Both the position numbers and the translations under genes were made by a program. A stretch of DNA of 64,000 nt from Lingula anatina (Eukaryota; Brachiopoda; Lingulata; Lingulida; Lingulidae): NCBI RefSeq assembly GCF_001039355.2, contig NW_019773625.1, forward strand, positions 451,864 through 515,863, given 5' to 3'. Below, piece after piece: positions 1-14,900 of the stretch. Within the stretch, counting starts at the first letter, position 1; every line of letters begins with the position of its first letter. Below the pieces are notes generated by a model. It was not told the origin of the DNA and ran no database searches. It was given only the letters and a program-made list of their open reading frames with translations.

Positions 1-1035
1 GTACATGTGCCTACATCGTCTGAATTACCTTTGTAACCGTACTTGTAACCTGGAATTCAATTGGATATAAAAGTGTAAAGTAAACAAAAAGGTTACTGAG
101 GTGCATAAGCACTTTTAACAGTTCTATCTAAAAGCTATAACGACTTTGTCGCAATGTAGTTAGCGCGTTCGATATATTGTTGCTTGCACATGTAAAAAAT
201 GGCGCCAATGAAATATCAGCCGCGTGCTCAAAGTCGACTCGACGCGGAATGTAGTTATTGTTTTGAAAATAAAGTTTCTGTGAATGGTGGCCTGAAAAGA
301 TGTTTACAGTGTAATATGAAGTTTTAAAGAACATATTAAACCATGGCAGCATTAGTATATTCATATCAAGCAGACTCTGTGCATATACGCTAGTCATGCC
401 CTGCAATGTGAGGGTCACGCTGTCGAGATCGCCCGGTAAACTGTTCAGGTAAAATTTAAGTAATGCTCGGCAAATCCATAGTGAAATAAGTCAATCAAGT
501 TGTCTAGCGAGATATATGAAGCGATCTTAATAGCTGATTCAACGAGCCACACGTCGTTTACCGGATTACATAACAAGCAAAGATAAAGTGGTGTTGGCGT
601 CCCGCTGCGGCTTCAACAGCTTATTTTGACAAGGCTCGCGCTACGTGCTGGCTTGAGAAAAACATCATTGTTAAACCTTAGTGTCGATGCGTTAATTACT
701 TATGGTCGCATTGTCTTCTTCCCACGGCGACCATTCATAAAAAGGGGGCGTAGTTAGGTATTAGACGAATTTTTTAATCACCCAACGCGTTAGTGGTGCG
801 TTGTCCTCTGACATAATCCGTTACCTGTAACTGTTTTCTAAGAGAAATTTAAACTTGAATATCATGAATCTCATGAATGTGCAGTCTCATTACTCTGTTT
901 GCAACACAAATGTCATACAAAAACCAAAAAGGAAAAAATGTAGAAAAAAAGAAGAAAAGAAAAGAATTTCCCATAGACACATTACACACACATGCAGGCA
1001 TGCATACCTTGTAATTTTAATTGTCATTTTTGCAG
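1..1035. other. Non-coding flank or intron upstream of the first visible hemicentin exon
   Basis: No exon with protein similarity was recognised here on either strand. The first 840 bases contain many CpG dinucleotides (for example around 165-245 and 420-720), unlike the CpG-poor introns downstream. A TATAAAAG word lies at 66-73. The stretch 864-1035 is open in frame with the first Ig exon, but it contains a typical pyrimidine-rich acceptor ending in AG at 1034-1035, so it is read as intron. Either a long intron or the 5' boundary of the locus is possible. Confidence 0.4.
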
Positions 1036-4000
1036 TACCCCCCTTTATTGAGGAGCAGCAGACAGAGTTCAAGGTCATTCAGGGTCATGGACTCATCATG
1101 CCATGCAAATCCATTGGAGTACCTAAACCTAAGATTATCTGGGAGAAAGATGGAGTTGAGATTAGTCCAACAGACTTCAGCTTCAGACAGATAAGATCAG
1201 GAGGTCTAGCCATACCCATCACCAAGTAAGTCTCTCTCTCTGTAATGAGTAATATTGTTTTTCTTTATCAGAATTGTTCATTTCGTTATGTAATGTGCAA
1301 AATGCTACCTTGTCTCTTGCTATATTTAAATCCATCCATTTGCATTAAAATCCATTATAGAAGAAAATTTAGAACTGTGTGGTAGTCAAAATATAACAAA
1401 TTTTTGTTGCTTTGATAGGCAAAGCTGATATGTGCTTTATGTAATTTCAGAGCCCAGGACTCGGGCACATTCACTTGTATAGCTGAGAATGTTGCAGGGA
1501 GGGCATCAGTCACCATGGACCTTGTAGTACAAGGTAAACTTTCAAGGAAGTTTCCATTCTGTATCATATACATAAAACTAGTTAACTTTAAATTGGTGTA
1601 TATAAAGTAAGATTAAAATATATGACTAGTGACTTATTGACTTAAATAATGATACCAGTATGTTTACAATAGTTTCTTAATTGAAACAAAAATAATGTAA
1701 TTATCACCTCTACCTAGATTACTTGTCAAACATAATAGACTACTATCTAATACAGCAATGTATGTTTCTAGTATCTCCAACCATCACTGGCGACCAGCGT
1801 ATCTTTGTGGTCATACAAGGAGAGACGGCCATGTTGCCGTGTGTTGCTGAAGGAATCCCCTCACCACAGATCCAGTGGATGAAAGACTTCTCAGGTGTCA
1901 GAGACCTGGAGGGAAAGTACAAGATTTTATCTAATGGTACCTTGAGGATTGAAAATGTTAAGGTACATATATCTTCATAGTCCTATTTTGATGTTTCCAG
2001 ATGGGAATAGTTATAATAAATAAGCCAACATTATGATGAATGAAGACATGATTTAAATTGTAGAGTAAACTTCACATATCTTGGACACTTTAGGACTGGT
2101 TAATTTGTTTAAGTTGCATAAAGATTCATAATAAGCAATATATTCTCATTAAATACAGCTTAAACTGAAAAAAATCTTTGCCATTTGATTTGTTTAAGGT
2201 TAACAGTAATTCGTCATATGTTAAATGTATGGAACATTCAATTTACATGGTAACAGGTCTTTGTTGATGTGATTTATGTGTTTGTGTTTTTGTGTGTGTG
2301 GGGGGGGGGGGGAGGTCTCTTTCACAGAAATTGGCCCCTGAAGAGCCAACTGAGATATTTGGAATATGCAGTTATAATAAATAACACATCTTCAATTATC
2401 CTTTTAAGAGGTAGATGAAATATAAACATTTCATAAACTTTGCAGGAACAAGACCAAGGCAGTTATGTATGTAGAGCTGACAATGAAGCTGGCAAAGACT
2501 CCAGAGAAGTACTCCTCAGAGTACAAAGTAAGTGACAAGAACCACAATAAGTAATTAAGAAACATAGTTGTGTGATCAGGTCATTAAAAGTTTTATGCTA
2601 ATTGACTTCAAACATTGATGAAAAACCCCCGTGCAGATTTTTCAGTTCAATATATAGCTCAATATTAGTAATTTAAGCATATTTAAATGATTCCTTGAAT
2701 TACCATATATGTGTATAAGTCCATATTTATGTTTGATATCTATAACATCATTCATTTATATTATATATTTTTGACAGATAAATTATTATTATTGATATAA
2801 TATCTAACAGCTATATTTGCATGGTACAAGTTGGCCCACCTTTCATGATCCACAAGAATGTTTTCATCTTGAATGTTTAGTATTCCATATCTATACTGAA
2901 ACATTGTAAGATATGCTAACATGTATATATGTATGTTGCCAGTTGGTCCGTCATTCACGGTGATCCCCCAAGACCAAGAAGTGACCACAGGTGGACGTAT
3001 CCAGTTAGAGTGCGAGGCCGTGGGGATGCCTACTCCAGTCGTGACATGGTCTGTTAACGGATCTTATCTTCCAGGTAATAATGGTATCATTGAATTTTTG
3101 ATCAATTCTCTCTCTGTCTCTTGACCACCTAAAAAAACATCTAAAATAATTTTATTGACATCTGCTTTTGAAATTAAGGCAGATATGTGAAATCTTATTT
3201 TTTGTTGACATTTAGTTTTTCAGTCTTTTGTTCTGATATCAATATCCCTGTTTAGCCATAAGAATTTATATACAAATTTTAACGCTTGCATGTATACTAA
3301 CATCATTTTGCCAGTATGGGCTCTGTGTACAATTTTTTCTCCTTCTTTCCACTTCAGCTGCACCAAGTGTGAACGGCAGAAGTCGTTTGGTGATTGATAA
3401 CGCCATGAAAGATGATGATGGCACATATACATGTGAGGCAGAGAATCCAGCAGGGAAAAGGAAAGTTGTGGCAGCTGTCAGGGTCAAAGGTGAATGAAAA
3501 TAAGAAAATTTTGATTTTTTTGATTATTAAAATAATGATTTAATGTTGTTGTTAAACAGTTTGTTTTCATTTTATTCTGACAAAGAGTTTATGATCAGAG
3601 AAGCATCAGTGATTTTGTTGAATGTGTGTATTTTATTCATGAATTGTTGAATCAGTGGTAGTGTTGTGCATTAATTATGTGGCTTGCCTTTCATAGTAAC
3701 ATAATACAAAACCCTGTATTTTAAAGATATTAGGAAATAATCAGTCAGCAGCTGACCCAACAATTTTCATAATTATACATAGGTTAATGCCATTGCTGTG
3801 TTTCCTCAGCATGCATTAAAAAAAACTTGAACAAAATTTCGTTCTCTTCCTTTAGTCCCACCAAAGATACTGCTGCCCCCTGGTAACAGAGCAGTGACCA
3901 TTGCCCAGCGTATCATACTGTCCTGTCCAGTCAGCGGTGACCCCGCACCCACCATTATCTGGACCAAGAATGGCCGCCCCGTCCAGCTAAACAATAGGGT

Positions 4001-4464
4001 CCAGCAGCTGTCCAATGGCTCTCTTATTATTTATGATTCCACTGTGAGTTGCTCTCCTAAATAAGGCTGAAAACATTAAGAAATCTTATTCATTAAAAAG
4101 ATTTATCTTAAGAAATCTTATTCAATAAAAAAAAAAAAATATGTGTTGATCAGTGCTGTGATTTAGACCTCAAAGTCCCACAAACACTGAAGGTTTCAAT
4201 TTAATTTTAGTTTTAGGACTTCAGTTGTGATGCAATAAATTAAACAACTTCTCTATACATGTATGTCTCCTATTATACCAGACATCTGATGCAGGAGAAT
4301 ACAAGTGTGTTGCCACAAATGATGCAGGAACATCTGAGAGCAGTGCATTTATCACTATAAGGAGTAAGTATTCATTTTGTTTACAGTGTATTATAATTAT
4401 TTATTTTATTATTATTATTATAATAATTATTATTATTGTTATTATTATAAGTAGTAGTAGTAGA

Positions 4465-4521
<57 letters not shown>

Positions 4522-5055
4522 TCTACAATTTCTAGTAACATTAATGTAATTATTTTAGAGAAAAGGCAGTTTCATAGTTAAAACTTTTTGAATTTTTTTT
4601 GAAAAAAATATACTCTGCATGTTTCCCTTATATCTTTTCATTCAGAGGCCCCAGATTTCAAGTTAGAGCCCAAGGACATCAAGATAGACCAGGGTGCCAC
4701 GCTGGTGTGGGACTGTGTGGCCGAGAGTGAACCCGCGGCTGAGATAACCTGGAAGAGAGAGACTCCCTACCAGACTGTGCTGTCCACACATGATAGGATT
4801 ACTATTCTGCAAAATAATTCTTTGAGGTACAATGAAAAAGTTTTGAAAGTCAATGCTGATTTATACATGATGCTGTTTTTATCTTTTAAAATTTGACACT
4901 ATTACCTGTGAAAAAAAAATGAAAATTTTAACTCCAGTATTTTGTCTTACACCTCAGGATTGTAGCCACTCAGTTAGAAGACTCTGCCCTGTACACATGT
5001 TTAGCAAAGAATCCACTGGGAAGAGCATTGGTACAAGCACAGTTGACTGTTGTAG
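1036..5055 (+). other. Five Ig I-set domains of hemicentin, two exons each
   Basis: Each domain is built from an exon with the first Cys and the Trp (for example MPCKS then IIWEKDG) and an exon with the D-x-G-x-Y/F-x-C motif (for example [12 protein letters not shown]). Pairs: Ig1 1036-1225 + 1451-1533; Ig2 1772-1962 + 2446-2527; Ig3 2943-3074 + 3358-3489; Ig4 3856-4043 + 4282-4363; Ig5 4646-4826 + 4958-5055. The outer boundaries are all phase 1, so each pair is a symmetric unit that can be duplicated without breaking the frame. In Ig5 the central motif reads [12 protein letters not shown], so the usual Gly is replaced by Ala. These domains form the long rod of hemicentins. Confidence 0.92.
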
Positions 5056-5231
5056 GTATGTAAACAGTAGTCATCAAGACTCAAATGATTTCTGAAGAAT
5101 TTCAGCATCTTTTAAATCAGATTTTTTCAGCTGTCTGAATCAAAATTTCCATCCAATTTCTACCCAAAAGTCCTATCCATTTTCTCAAATTGGCTCTAAA
5201 AATGTTTTCCACCTATATTTAACCCCACCCC

Positions 5232-5271
<40 letters not shown>

Positions 5272-5895
5272 GAAATTGCGAACTACAGGCCTGTATTTTG
5301 CTTCTGTTTTGCTCAGTACATGGTATGTTCAGCAGCTGGTCTGAGTGGAGTGACTGCAGTGTATCGTGTGGTCAGGGGATCATGTACAGAGAACGTGCCT
5401 GCGACAATCCCAAGCCAGCCAATGGAGGGAGAGAGTGTGTCGGAGAGACAAGGGAGTCTCGCAGGTGTCTGCCCAGGGAGTGTGCAGGTAAGACGAGTAC
5501 AGATCAATTTTTCTGTAAGTTAGGCATGGTGGCCGTCTTAAAACAGTCAGTGTAAAAAAAGAGAAATAGACAATGCAAAAAAATGTGAAGGAGAGATAAA
5601 AATTGGCAAAACTTGATTTGACAAAAGTGCAGAATATAAAGCAAGTATTGTGTCATTGTTGTAGTTATTGAAAATTTGCTATTATTAAATCTTAGTATAT
5701 TTATTTTGCATTTTTCAGTTGATGGAAGCTGGAGCAACTGGAGTCAGTACGAGAGCTGCAGTGCCACTTGTGGTGTTGGATATCGTCAGCGAAGTCGCCG
5801 CTGTGACAACCCGCCTCCTCAGTTTGGTGGGCGGTCGTGTTTTGGGGATGACAAAGAAAGAGTGGAGTGTAGTCTGAGGCCATGTCCTGGTAATT

Positions 5896-5948
<53 letters not shown>

Positions 5949-8900
5949 CCAAAGGAAAACAAAAGAAAAGTTGGAAGTATTAGGAAACAGTCAAAACTGG
6001 ATGGAACCTATCAATTGCCATGAGAAAATAGTGTGATACATTTATTCTGATTTACTTTTTAAATATGAATAACATTACTGCAACCAATTAATATAGTATT
6101 TTTTCCAAATAAATCTGATTAGAAATACAAGATTGAAATGTATTTATTTACCTTTTTTCTCTGTTCTCAAGTTGATGGTGATTGGAGCTCATGGTCACCA
6201 TGGCAACCGTGTAGTCAGACTTGTGGCACAGGTATGCAGGAGCGCTATCGTGACTGTAACTCTCCCAGAGCAGAGCATGGTGGGAAGGAATGTGTCGGAG
6301 ATGAGACAGAGAGGAGGAGATGCAAGATCAGAGAATGTGAAAGTAAGGAGTAAATTCTTGTTGATTGATTTGGTTTTACACTCATAAATAAGTCTGGAGA
6401 AAATTGTTGGTTAAATGATTTAACTTAAGTAGGTACAGTAAACAGAAATGCACAATTGTAACTTGTAGTGTTCTCTCCATTTTCCTTATAAAGGTTTTGT
6501 TGTAATGGTTAAAAGTCCAACCAGCAAAAAAAGAAAAAGAAAAATATGTATTTAGCAAGTTCAGTAAACTTAGTAAAAATGTCATAATTTGATGTCCATC
6601 CATACAAATCTCCACTTTATATCTCATAGTTCATGGTAACTGGGGAGGATGGGCACCATGGACTGTTTGTTCACGCTCCTGTAATGGCGGAACCAAATCA
6701 AGGTCTCGGCGCTGCGACTCTCCTGCACCAAGTTATGGAGGACGATATTGCTTGGGTCGAGACACAGAGACTGACTACTGCAATACACAAGGTTGTCCAA
6801 GTGAGTATAGCTAGCAGATGTATGAGTGTAAGGTATATATTTACTCTCTCCAAAAATTTTCAGAAAATTATGATCTATAAACCTGCTTTCAAATTCTAAA
6901 CAGATATGTAAGGTTGAAATTTCCAAGACAGCTTATCTTTCACTTTGTAATGGTACTATAATTCTCATTGCATGCTATTAGAAAAGTTGCTAATGATTTC
7001 CCTCACATATTCAGTCCATGGTAACTGGTCCCCTTGGGGTGGCTGGGGAGACTGTACTGCTGAGTGTGGTGGTGGATACCAGAAGAGATTCCGTACTTGT
7101 GGCAACCCAGCCCCAAGTAATGGCGGCAGAGCATGTCCAGGAAATAGCGAAGAGGCTGAGAGGTGTAATGAGGTGGAGTGCCCAGGTAAAGTAGACCAAG
7201 TTTGGGTGTGTTTTTGTGCAAAAGGTTTGATATGTGGAAGTCCTTAATAAATGAAGTCTCAATTGTCAGAAATTTACCATTAAATAAGATATTAACACTT
7301 ATCACAAAATTTCCACAATATTGTGTTTTTGTGTTATCACATTTAATATATGCTGTTATTACAGTGGATGGCCAGTGGAGTCGCTGGAGTGACTGGTCCA
7401 AGTGTACACAGACCTGTGGTGGTGGGGAACAGAAACGCACTAGATCCTGCTCACAACCACGTTTTGGTGGAAAGCATTGCTTGGGAGATGAAACACAAAT
7501 TCAGAAGTGCAATATTAAGTCTTGTGGAGGTAAAAACTTTAAAGCCAGAGACATTTGATAAGGGGTCTTGCACTGATGCATGTTATATATGTGATATTAT
7601 TTATTGTACTTACAGTGAACAGATCTAAGTTGTGATGATTTGGAGAAAATCTGGACATTCTAGACAATTCCTCTGCTGATACTGGATATAGAAAAAAAAA
7701 GAATATTTTTAGGGTCTTTTCTTTCAAATTGAAAGAAATTTTTATTAATAAAATGCAATTTTTATCAGTATGTTTTATTTCATTCCTAAATGATTTATTA
7801 ATTTTTATTTTCACTGTTTCAGGTGGACTTCCCACAAAAGCTATGGGTAACATCATTGGCAATGTCAATGACATCGACTTTGGAGTATCAACATTAATTG
7901 CCAACATCACTCCATCTGAATCAGGAACTATTGTCACTGCTAAACTACACAACATTCCAAGGTCCATAGGTGAGAACTGTTGTCAGGTCTTTTACTGAAT
8001 GAAATATAATGTAGAAATTTTTAAACCTTATTAAAGGTAATAAATGGTTTGTTTGAGAATTGCAGACAAAAGGTTTTTAAGTTTTACGGCCACATTTATA
8101 TGCCCACATGGATGTATTAGTAGTTTCATAGCTCTGGGAGATACTTTGCTAATTAGAATTTATAGAGTTGTTTGTACACTAGTTAATATTTCAGTGTCTC
8201 GCTAGACAACTTGGATAATTCTAGCAAATTTTGGTTTCAGACAATTCATGTATTTCTGTCTTATTTTAGGCCGCCTTATGGAGCATCTCATCTCTATTCT
8301 GACCCCTATATATTGGACCACAGCTCTTGAGGTAGGAGAGGCTGTTAATGGATACACACTTACCAAGGGAGAATTCCGCAGAGAAGTACAAGTGGAATTT
8401 TCTACAGGTCTGTGCAATGCTCTTTCTGCTTTCAGTTTGTTAGTGAAACAGAACATAATCATGACTTTTTGGAGCTCTTCTTCTATTGATTTATTATATA
8501 TAATCAATGTAAAAACAAACATGGACATTGGCAAGTTATGATTTTGTTGCCAACCTTCCATATTTTGCTGTAGTTTTATGGTTACACTCATCTAGATTTT
8601 TTGAAGTTCATTCTTATAACAGTACATGTCATTTCCATTCATTTACCTATTTATTTAATCTTTAGTTCATTTACTTCTACTTCTGTCCTTTCTGTTTCTT
8701 AGGTGAAATTCTTAGAATGATTCACATAGCTCGTGGAATGGACAGCAATGGTGAGTTACAGCTGGACATTGTGGTCAATGGATATGTCCCACAGCTTCCA
8801 CCATCTGCCATCATCAAAGTAGAGCCATATGAAGAAGAGTACATTCAGACAGCTCCTGGTGCCATCTATGCTTATTCAACAAGGATGTTCAAAATTGGGA

Positions 8901-11900
8901 ATTACATTATTCCCTATGCTTGGAACCACACAATAACATATGATGCCGAGCTTGGCAAAATGCCATATTTGGTGCAGAAACTTTTTGCGGATGATTTAAC
9001 TGTAAAGTTTGAACCCAGCGAGGAGGTGATGAGGTATCAGCTTTCTGCAAGGATTGCCAAAGGTATAACGCAATTGCAGCTTTTTTGCTCATAGAAATAA
9101 TTATAATAGTTATTATTATTATTATACACATAGTAATTTATATGTTAAACTATTTCTGGCAAATATGTAATAAAATATCTTCAGAGCTTTTTACTAATAT
9201 CAATGCTAAAGGTGTTTTTGAAATATAAGAAACAATTGGTTCGTATTTTGCAAGCAGCAGTATGAAATAATAATGTCTTAAGAGTTTAAAAAAGTTGAAT
9301 CAACAAGATTTACATAGTGTAATGAATAATATAAACAGGATTTATACAAATATAATTTGTGAAATTTAACCCTCTTTCACATATTAATCTCTTCCATTCA
9401 TTAATTTAAAAAATGAATGATGATTATATGATAATAGACAAATGACATGAAATGCATAAAATATTGATTAAGGTATATTTACTATTTTATTAAGTTTATG
9501 AACACTGGATTTACATGGCTATGTTTTTCAGGCACACCAAGCAACAAATGCCCGAAAGGATTTTTCTTAGATCCAGAAGGACCATATTGCCGGGGTAAGA
9601 TAGGGTTCTTAAAGTTGCTTGCTTTCTGATTCCATTTAGTTATTTCTGTTTGGCAGATTAAGTTGACAATACTTCTGCATTTTTAACATAATCATATATT
9701 ATTATAAATATGATATTGAGTAATATGAAATATTTGTTTTGTTACTAACTTATATTGTCGCACAGCCACATGTGTGTCAGTTATTTTGCACTTTATTTAT
9801 GTATCTATTTGTGTTTTTTGAATATGCATTAGTATATGTTGTTAGGGTGAGACGAGGCACCATTGTTAATGAGTGTTAATATTTAATGATAACACAGTCA
9901 TATCTAAGTAGCACAGAAATTTGACATGTATTTGTCATGAGTGATTATAATTTTTCAAAATATTTATAAAAAAACATGTTTTTTAACAGCAGACACTTTT
10001 AAGATTGACTAAATTTATGAGGAAAAATATTAAAACAAAGTACTTCAGCTAATGTTGACAAGGTTCACAGGAAGACATATAGAAAATAATGTCTGCTTTA
10101 TTACTTTGAGAGAAGCATCAGCTTAAATGCCTTTGGTATCCCCATCACATATAGCTTGATAGTGCACAATTTCCACAGTTGGCCTTTTTGCTTAAAAAGC
10201 ATAGAAAGTGGAGATTTCACCTCAAGCATGTTTAAGATTATGCCTTTAATTCACCCTGAATAAAAAACCTATCCAAAAAAACCTCAGAGGAATCTGCTAA
10301 ATTAAAATTGATAGCAGAGATATGAAACACAAACGTCTGTTTCTGTTATCCCAATGCTCAGTTTAACTCTATGGGTGCAAAGCTAACGGTTGCACATTAG
10401 ATATTTTTTAGAAGAATTGTAAGATAATTTTCAACTTTTGAGATATTTTAGTGTACTACTAGTTAAATAGTGGTAGGAAATAAAAAGCTAACAAAAGAAT
10501 GTGGAGTGTAATTCTATAAACAGCTAACAGTAGTGATTGATCAGTATTTTTATATTGGTAATCATAATTTGTAAAAGAAATACAACCAATAGGTATATAG
10601 AATTATCATTTGGTTGGTAGTATATGTGCATTATGTATATTGATGTTAAAAATATTTGTTTATAACATGCATGGAATCCACTTAAATTAATCATCTGTGG
10701 TGAATATTTTTGTTTCCTCAGACGATGATGAGTGTGTGAGATTGGACCCATGTTCACATTACTGCCACAACAGTCCTGGCAGCTTTTCATGTTCATGTCC
10801 TCTTGGGTTAAGACTAGGTCCCGACGGGAGGACTTGTAAAGGTGGATAAAGTAGCTCAGTGACCTACGTACTTGTATATAGGTCATTGTGTAGCTCTAAT
10901 CATAGCCTTTCAGCAGCAGTAGGGTAGAGATTCCGATGCAAGCACAGAGAATGAGCACATATGGCCCTACTCTGCTTTGCATGTGGCTTGGAATTTTGAA
11001 ATTGACTTAATTTCAGTTGCACCAATAAAAAAAGCCATATCTGAATAAACATGGAAGTCGGGATAGATAGATATGTTAATCCACGGGGTAGGCAATAGGT
11101 GTACCAATATAGCTCTAATTCCGATCAGTAGTGCATTGACTACCAATGAGAATGAGCTTTATGCATTTTTTTTTTCAAATTTCTTTTAATGAAAACAAAT
11201 GATTTTTCCTTGTTCTTCTGCACTTACTACTCCAGACCCATTTCTCCAATGCCCCTTTTTCCCTCCTGTTATCATTAATGTTCATATTCTGTTTCCCAAC
11301 CCATTTCTGTCATCTGGTTTGCTTGCCCTTTCCAAAGTACGTATCTCCCTCTCTCTGTAGTCTTGTCTAAGAATCTGTTCAATAATAATAATAATAATAA
11401 TAATAATTACTATTTTCACAGAAGCATGACAAAATCTGCACCCTCAGAACAACATTTAATTTATTTAACAAAATGCAAAGTCATGTTGTAGTTAAGTGAA
11501 TATGAATTGTCCTTATTTATATTTTAATAACCATGGAAAAATTATCTGAATATTTTTAACTCATGATATTAACACCATTGATTCTGCTACTATCAATAAT
11601 TGAAAGTCTTGATGATCTTTAAAATGTTATCTATGCTACAGTAGATGGATATATTAGACACCATTATCTGGTAATTACACTTTGGAAAATTGCTTTTAAA
11701 AAGACAATAAATAGCTTCTCATTTCTAGCACAGTAGTGCTCTTCTTGCTCAGACTTATAGCTACGTATGAACACTTGGCAGTAGCAGCTTGCTAAATGGT
11801 AGCTCTGTAAATTCACAACATTATTATTTGAAGTGAGTTGTAGAAACAGCTGCTATAAATGATAACAATAGTTAATCGTGAATTTATTTTTGTTCGTAAA

Positions 11901-14900
11901 TTTGTCTTAAAATGATGGCTACTAAATGATGTACAAATTGTAAACATATCTATATCAGGTAAGAGAAACTGACACAAAATGTCAAGAATGATATGAATAA
12001 TGATATGTGAAGTTCAGTTATAATAGTTTTTTCAAGATGAAGAAATTAAGATGAGTTAATATGCGTGCATGTGTCTAAGTGCTTCATTTGTATGCATATT
12101 CCATTCCATAATTTTGTGCCTTATACATGTAGAAATTAAATAGGATTGTCAGCTGAGGCTGATAGCTGCTATATTGAAAAATTAAGCTAGGATCAGTGTC
12201 TTGATTTAATTACCCAAAACAATTGTACTACTTTGTCCATAATTCTATATGTACCATACAAAAAAAAAAGAAAATTTGAATTGAAATGCAAAGGATAACG
12301 TGAAAATGGACACATTGAAAATCTACTTAAAATGAAAGTAACTTCTGTTTGATAAAAACATTGATTGACAGAAAAAAAGTTGTATATAAATGTATATCCA
12401 TTTAGTCTCGCTTTCATAATAATGGCATGTACACTTACACTGCATTGCATATATTCTACATGTGACAAAATTTACAAGATTTTTAAAAGCATCTCAGTCC
12501 AGTTCAGGTTGTCATGATCAGGCCCGTAGCCAGCAATTTCAAAAGGGGGGTTCGTTTTCTGAAAAAGTGGACCTTTTTCCATAAAAACTTCATGCACCTA
12601 GATCAGATTTTACTCAGAGTGGACCTTTTCCCAGCAAAAGGGGCGGTTCTTTCGAACCCCCCGAACCCCCCCTGGCTACGGGCCTGATGATGTACAAAGC
12701 ACTACATTTAAGATCATGGTTGTCCAGAGAAAGAAAATTATTAAAAGTTCACTTATTAAAATTAAGTGATTTTTACTGGATATATTTTTCAAATCAGCAC
12801 AAATGCTTACGGTAAAGTCTTGAAAATTTCGTCGCTTCAAAATTAATTAATACTTTTAATTGTGTAAATCCGACTAATTTTTCAAAATTACCTCTCCCCG
12901 ACTCCTGGGTATGACGAAATTTAGTAGTAGATTCATTTACTCTGAAGAGGAGTTTTTTTTACTAGATTTCTGGCGAAAACAAATGTCACAAAAATATTAA
13001 GTTTTTCAAAAATAAAAGATAAATGATAACGAATAACAATAAAATAAAGGTAAGAAAAAGAAATGAAATGAAAAACTCTGACCTTGCTCATTAATACTTT
13101 AAGAGTTATTTGCATGTTTGTGATCTGTTCCCAGTGTTACTTCCTGTTCAAGTGCATTGTGGTGCATGTGTGGTCGCCTTCGCATTACTACCAACATATC
13201 TCATTGATATTAGAAATATATTTCCTCCATGTTTAGACAGTCTTGCATGTTCATTTGTTTCAACCAGATAATGCTTTTCATGAAAAAAATTGAATCTGCA
13301 AGTTGTTTTTATTTATGTTTTTATAAGCTGTTACTTAACATAATTATAAGTTGGTTTGTACTGAATTTATTTTCATAATGGTGTTATAATTGTTCAGTTT
13401 TGTTCAAACATCACCAAGTGGACCACCAGCTGTTCATAACCACGTAACATTCTTAATAACATTAATGATTAAAAGTAATACCTACAGCATAACATTTTTA
13501 CCTTGCTTTACCCGTAATTGTCTCTTCTAATTCAGATATTGATGAGTGTGATACACGTATTGCCCGTTGCCATAGAAACCAAGAGTGTGTGAACACCATT
13601 GGCTCGTACCGCTGCATGGTCAAGTGCGGACATGGCTTCAGACGCACTTCGGGCGGACTGTCATGCCAAGGTACCCAGTGACCTTCATGGTTCACTCATG
13701 GCAATATGGACTGTATATAACACCTTCCAACCCCCACCCTACCCCAATAACCCATGAACCAGTTGACTAAGAAAATACATATTTTGTGATAGTAAGCCTC
13801 TTGTTTTATACTGCAGTTGTTTGGTCTTGCCTTTAAACAGGAATCTATATGCATATATATGGTAATTGTAAGAATAATTTCCTTATTATTGCCATGAAGG
13901 TGAAGCGAACTTCACATTCTGTGAAAAGGCAAGTCAAATCTTGCTCAAATGGGTGTGTTCTTCATTTTTGCTGATTTGAACTAAAACAACCATGCAAAAT
14001 TGTATTTTCTTATAAGGAATATCCATATTGTATCTAAGCAATCATCGTTGGCTACAAAGCCCCTTGCAGTCATACAATTCTAGGTCATTTAAGCAAGTTA
14101 AAGGTGTATTCTTACCTTAAAGTAAAAAATCTTATGAAAGCCTGTCTCAAAATACAATATGAAGTTATGAGGGACTCGGGTTTGGTTGTAAATTACTAGC
14201 ATTTACACCATTTGCAAAACCAGGTTGGGTTACTGCTTTTGAGGCAGGACCAGTTATTGTGTAAGTGAAATATCTTTTCTAAACATTTTATAAATTCCAA
14301 GTATCATTTGCGAAAATGTGGTATAGCCTCTACAGGAATATACCCAAATTGTCTTATTTTGTTGCCATGTGTGTGCCAATGAATTTTAGAACATGTTTTC
14401 ATCTAAAAGAAACATGATTTGTAGATAAAACGTGTCAATCATATCTCTGGAAGATATATAATTTATGCCTTTGAAAGTTCATTAAAATCTTGGACCAAAA
14501 ATATTTTGCCTGTATTGAAGATTCGGTTAGAACAATAGTGCTTTGTTGTTGACACAAATACAAGTTCAGAGAGTTTTACAACAAAATTATTGTACGTACT
14601 GGTGTATATAAAACATATAAAATACAATTTGAAGATAAAATTTTAATTAAGGTTGTTGTTGGCTGACCATCCAATTTAACATTTTAATCTTTTGTTACTG
14701 TTTTCCATAAAATGCTTCAGCATGGCTTCCAATTGCCCATTAATTATAACTTTGTCTTAACTGTCAAGAGCCTTTACTGTTTGGATTTCAAGAATAATAA
14801 CATCTCCATTTTAGCCTGACATGGAGTTTATATCTGATGCCCCTGAATAGAGAGAGTTCAGATGCCCAAGCAACAAATCACACCAAAACCTGTCACATGT

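Noticed and set aside
864-1035. In-frame extension upstream of the first Ig exon with a hydrophobic stretch that resembles a signal anchor
   Set aside because: The hydrophobic residues come from translating the pyrimidine-rich splice acceptor; all other Ig exons of this gene start at phase 1 acceptors, and 1035/1036 fits that pattern.
5320-5523. Alternative-frame open reading over the first TSP1 exon
   Set aside because: A shadow of the real TSP1 frame, which carries the Trp ladder and six cysteines.
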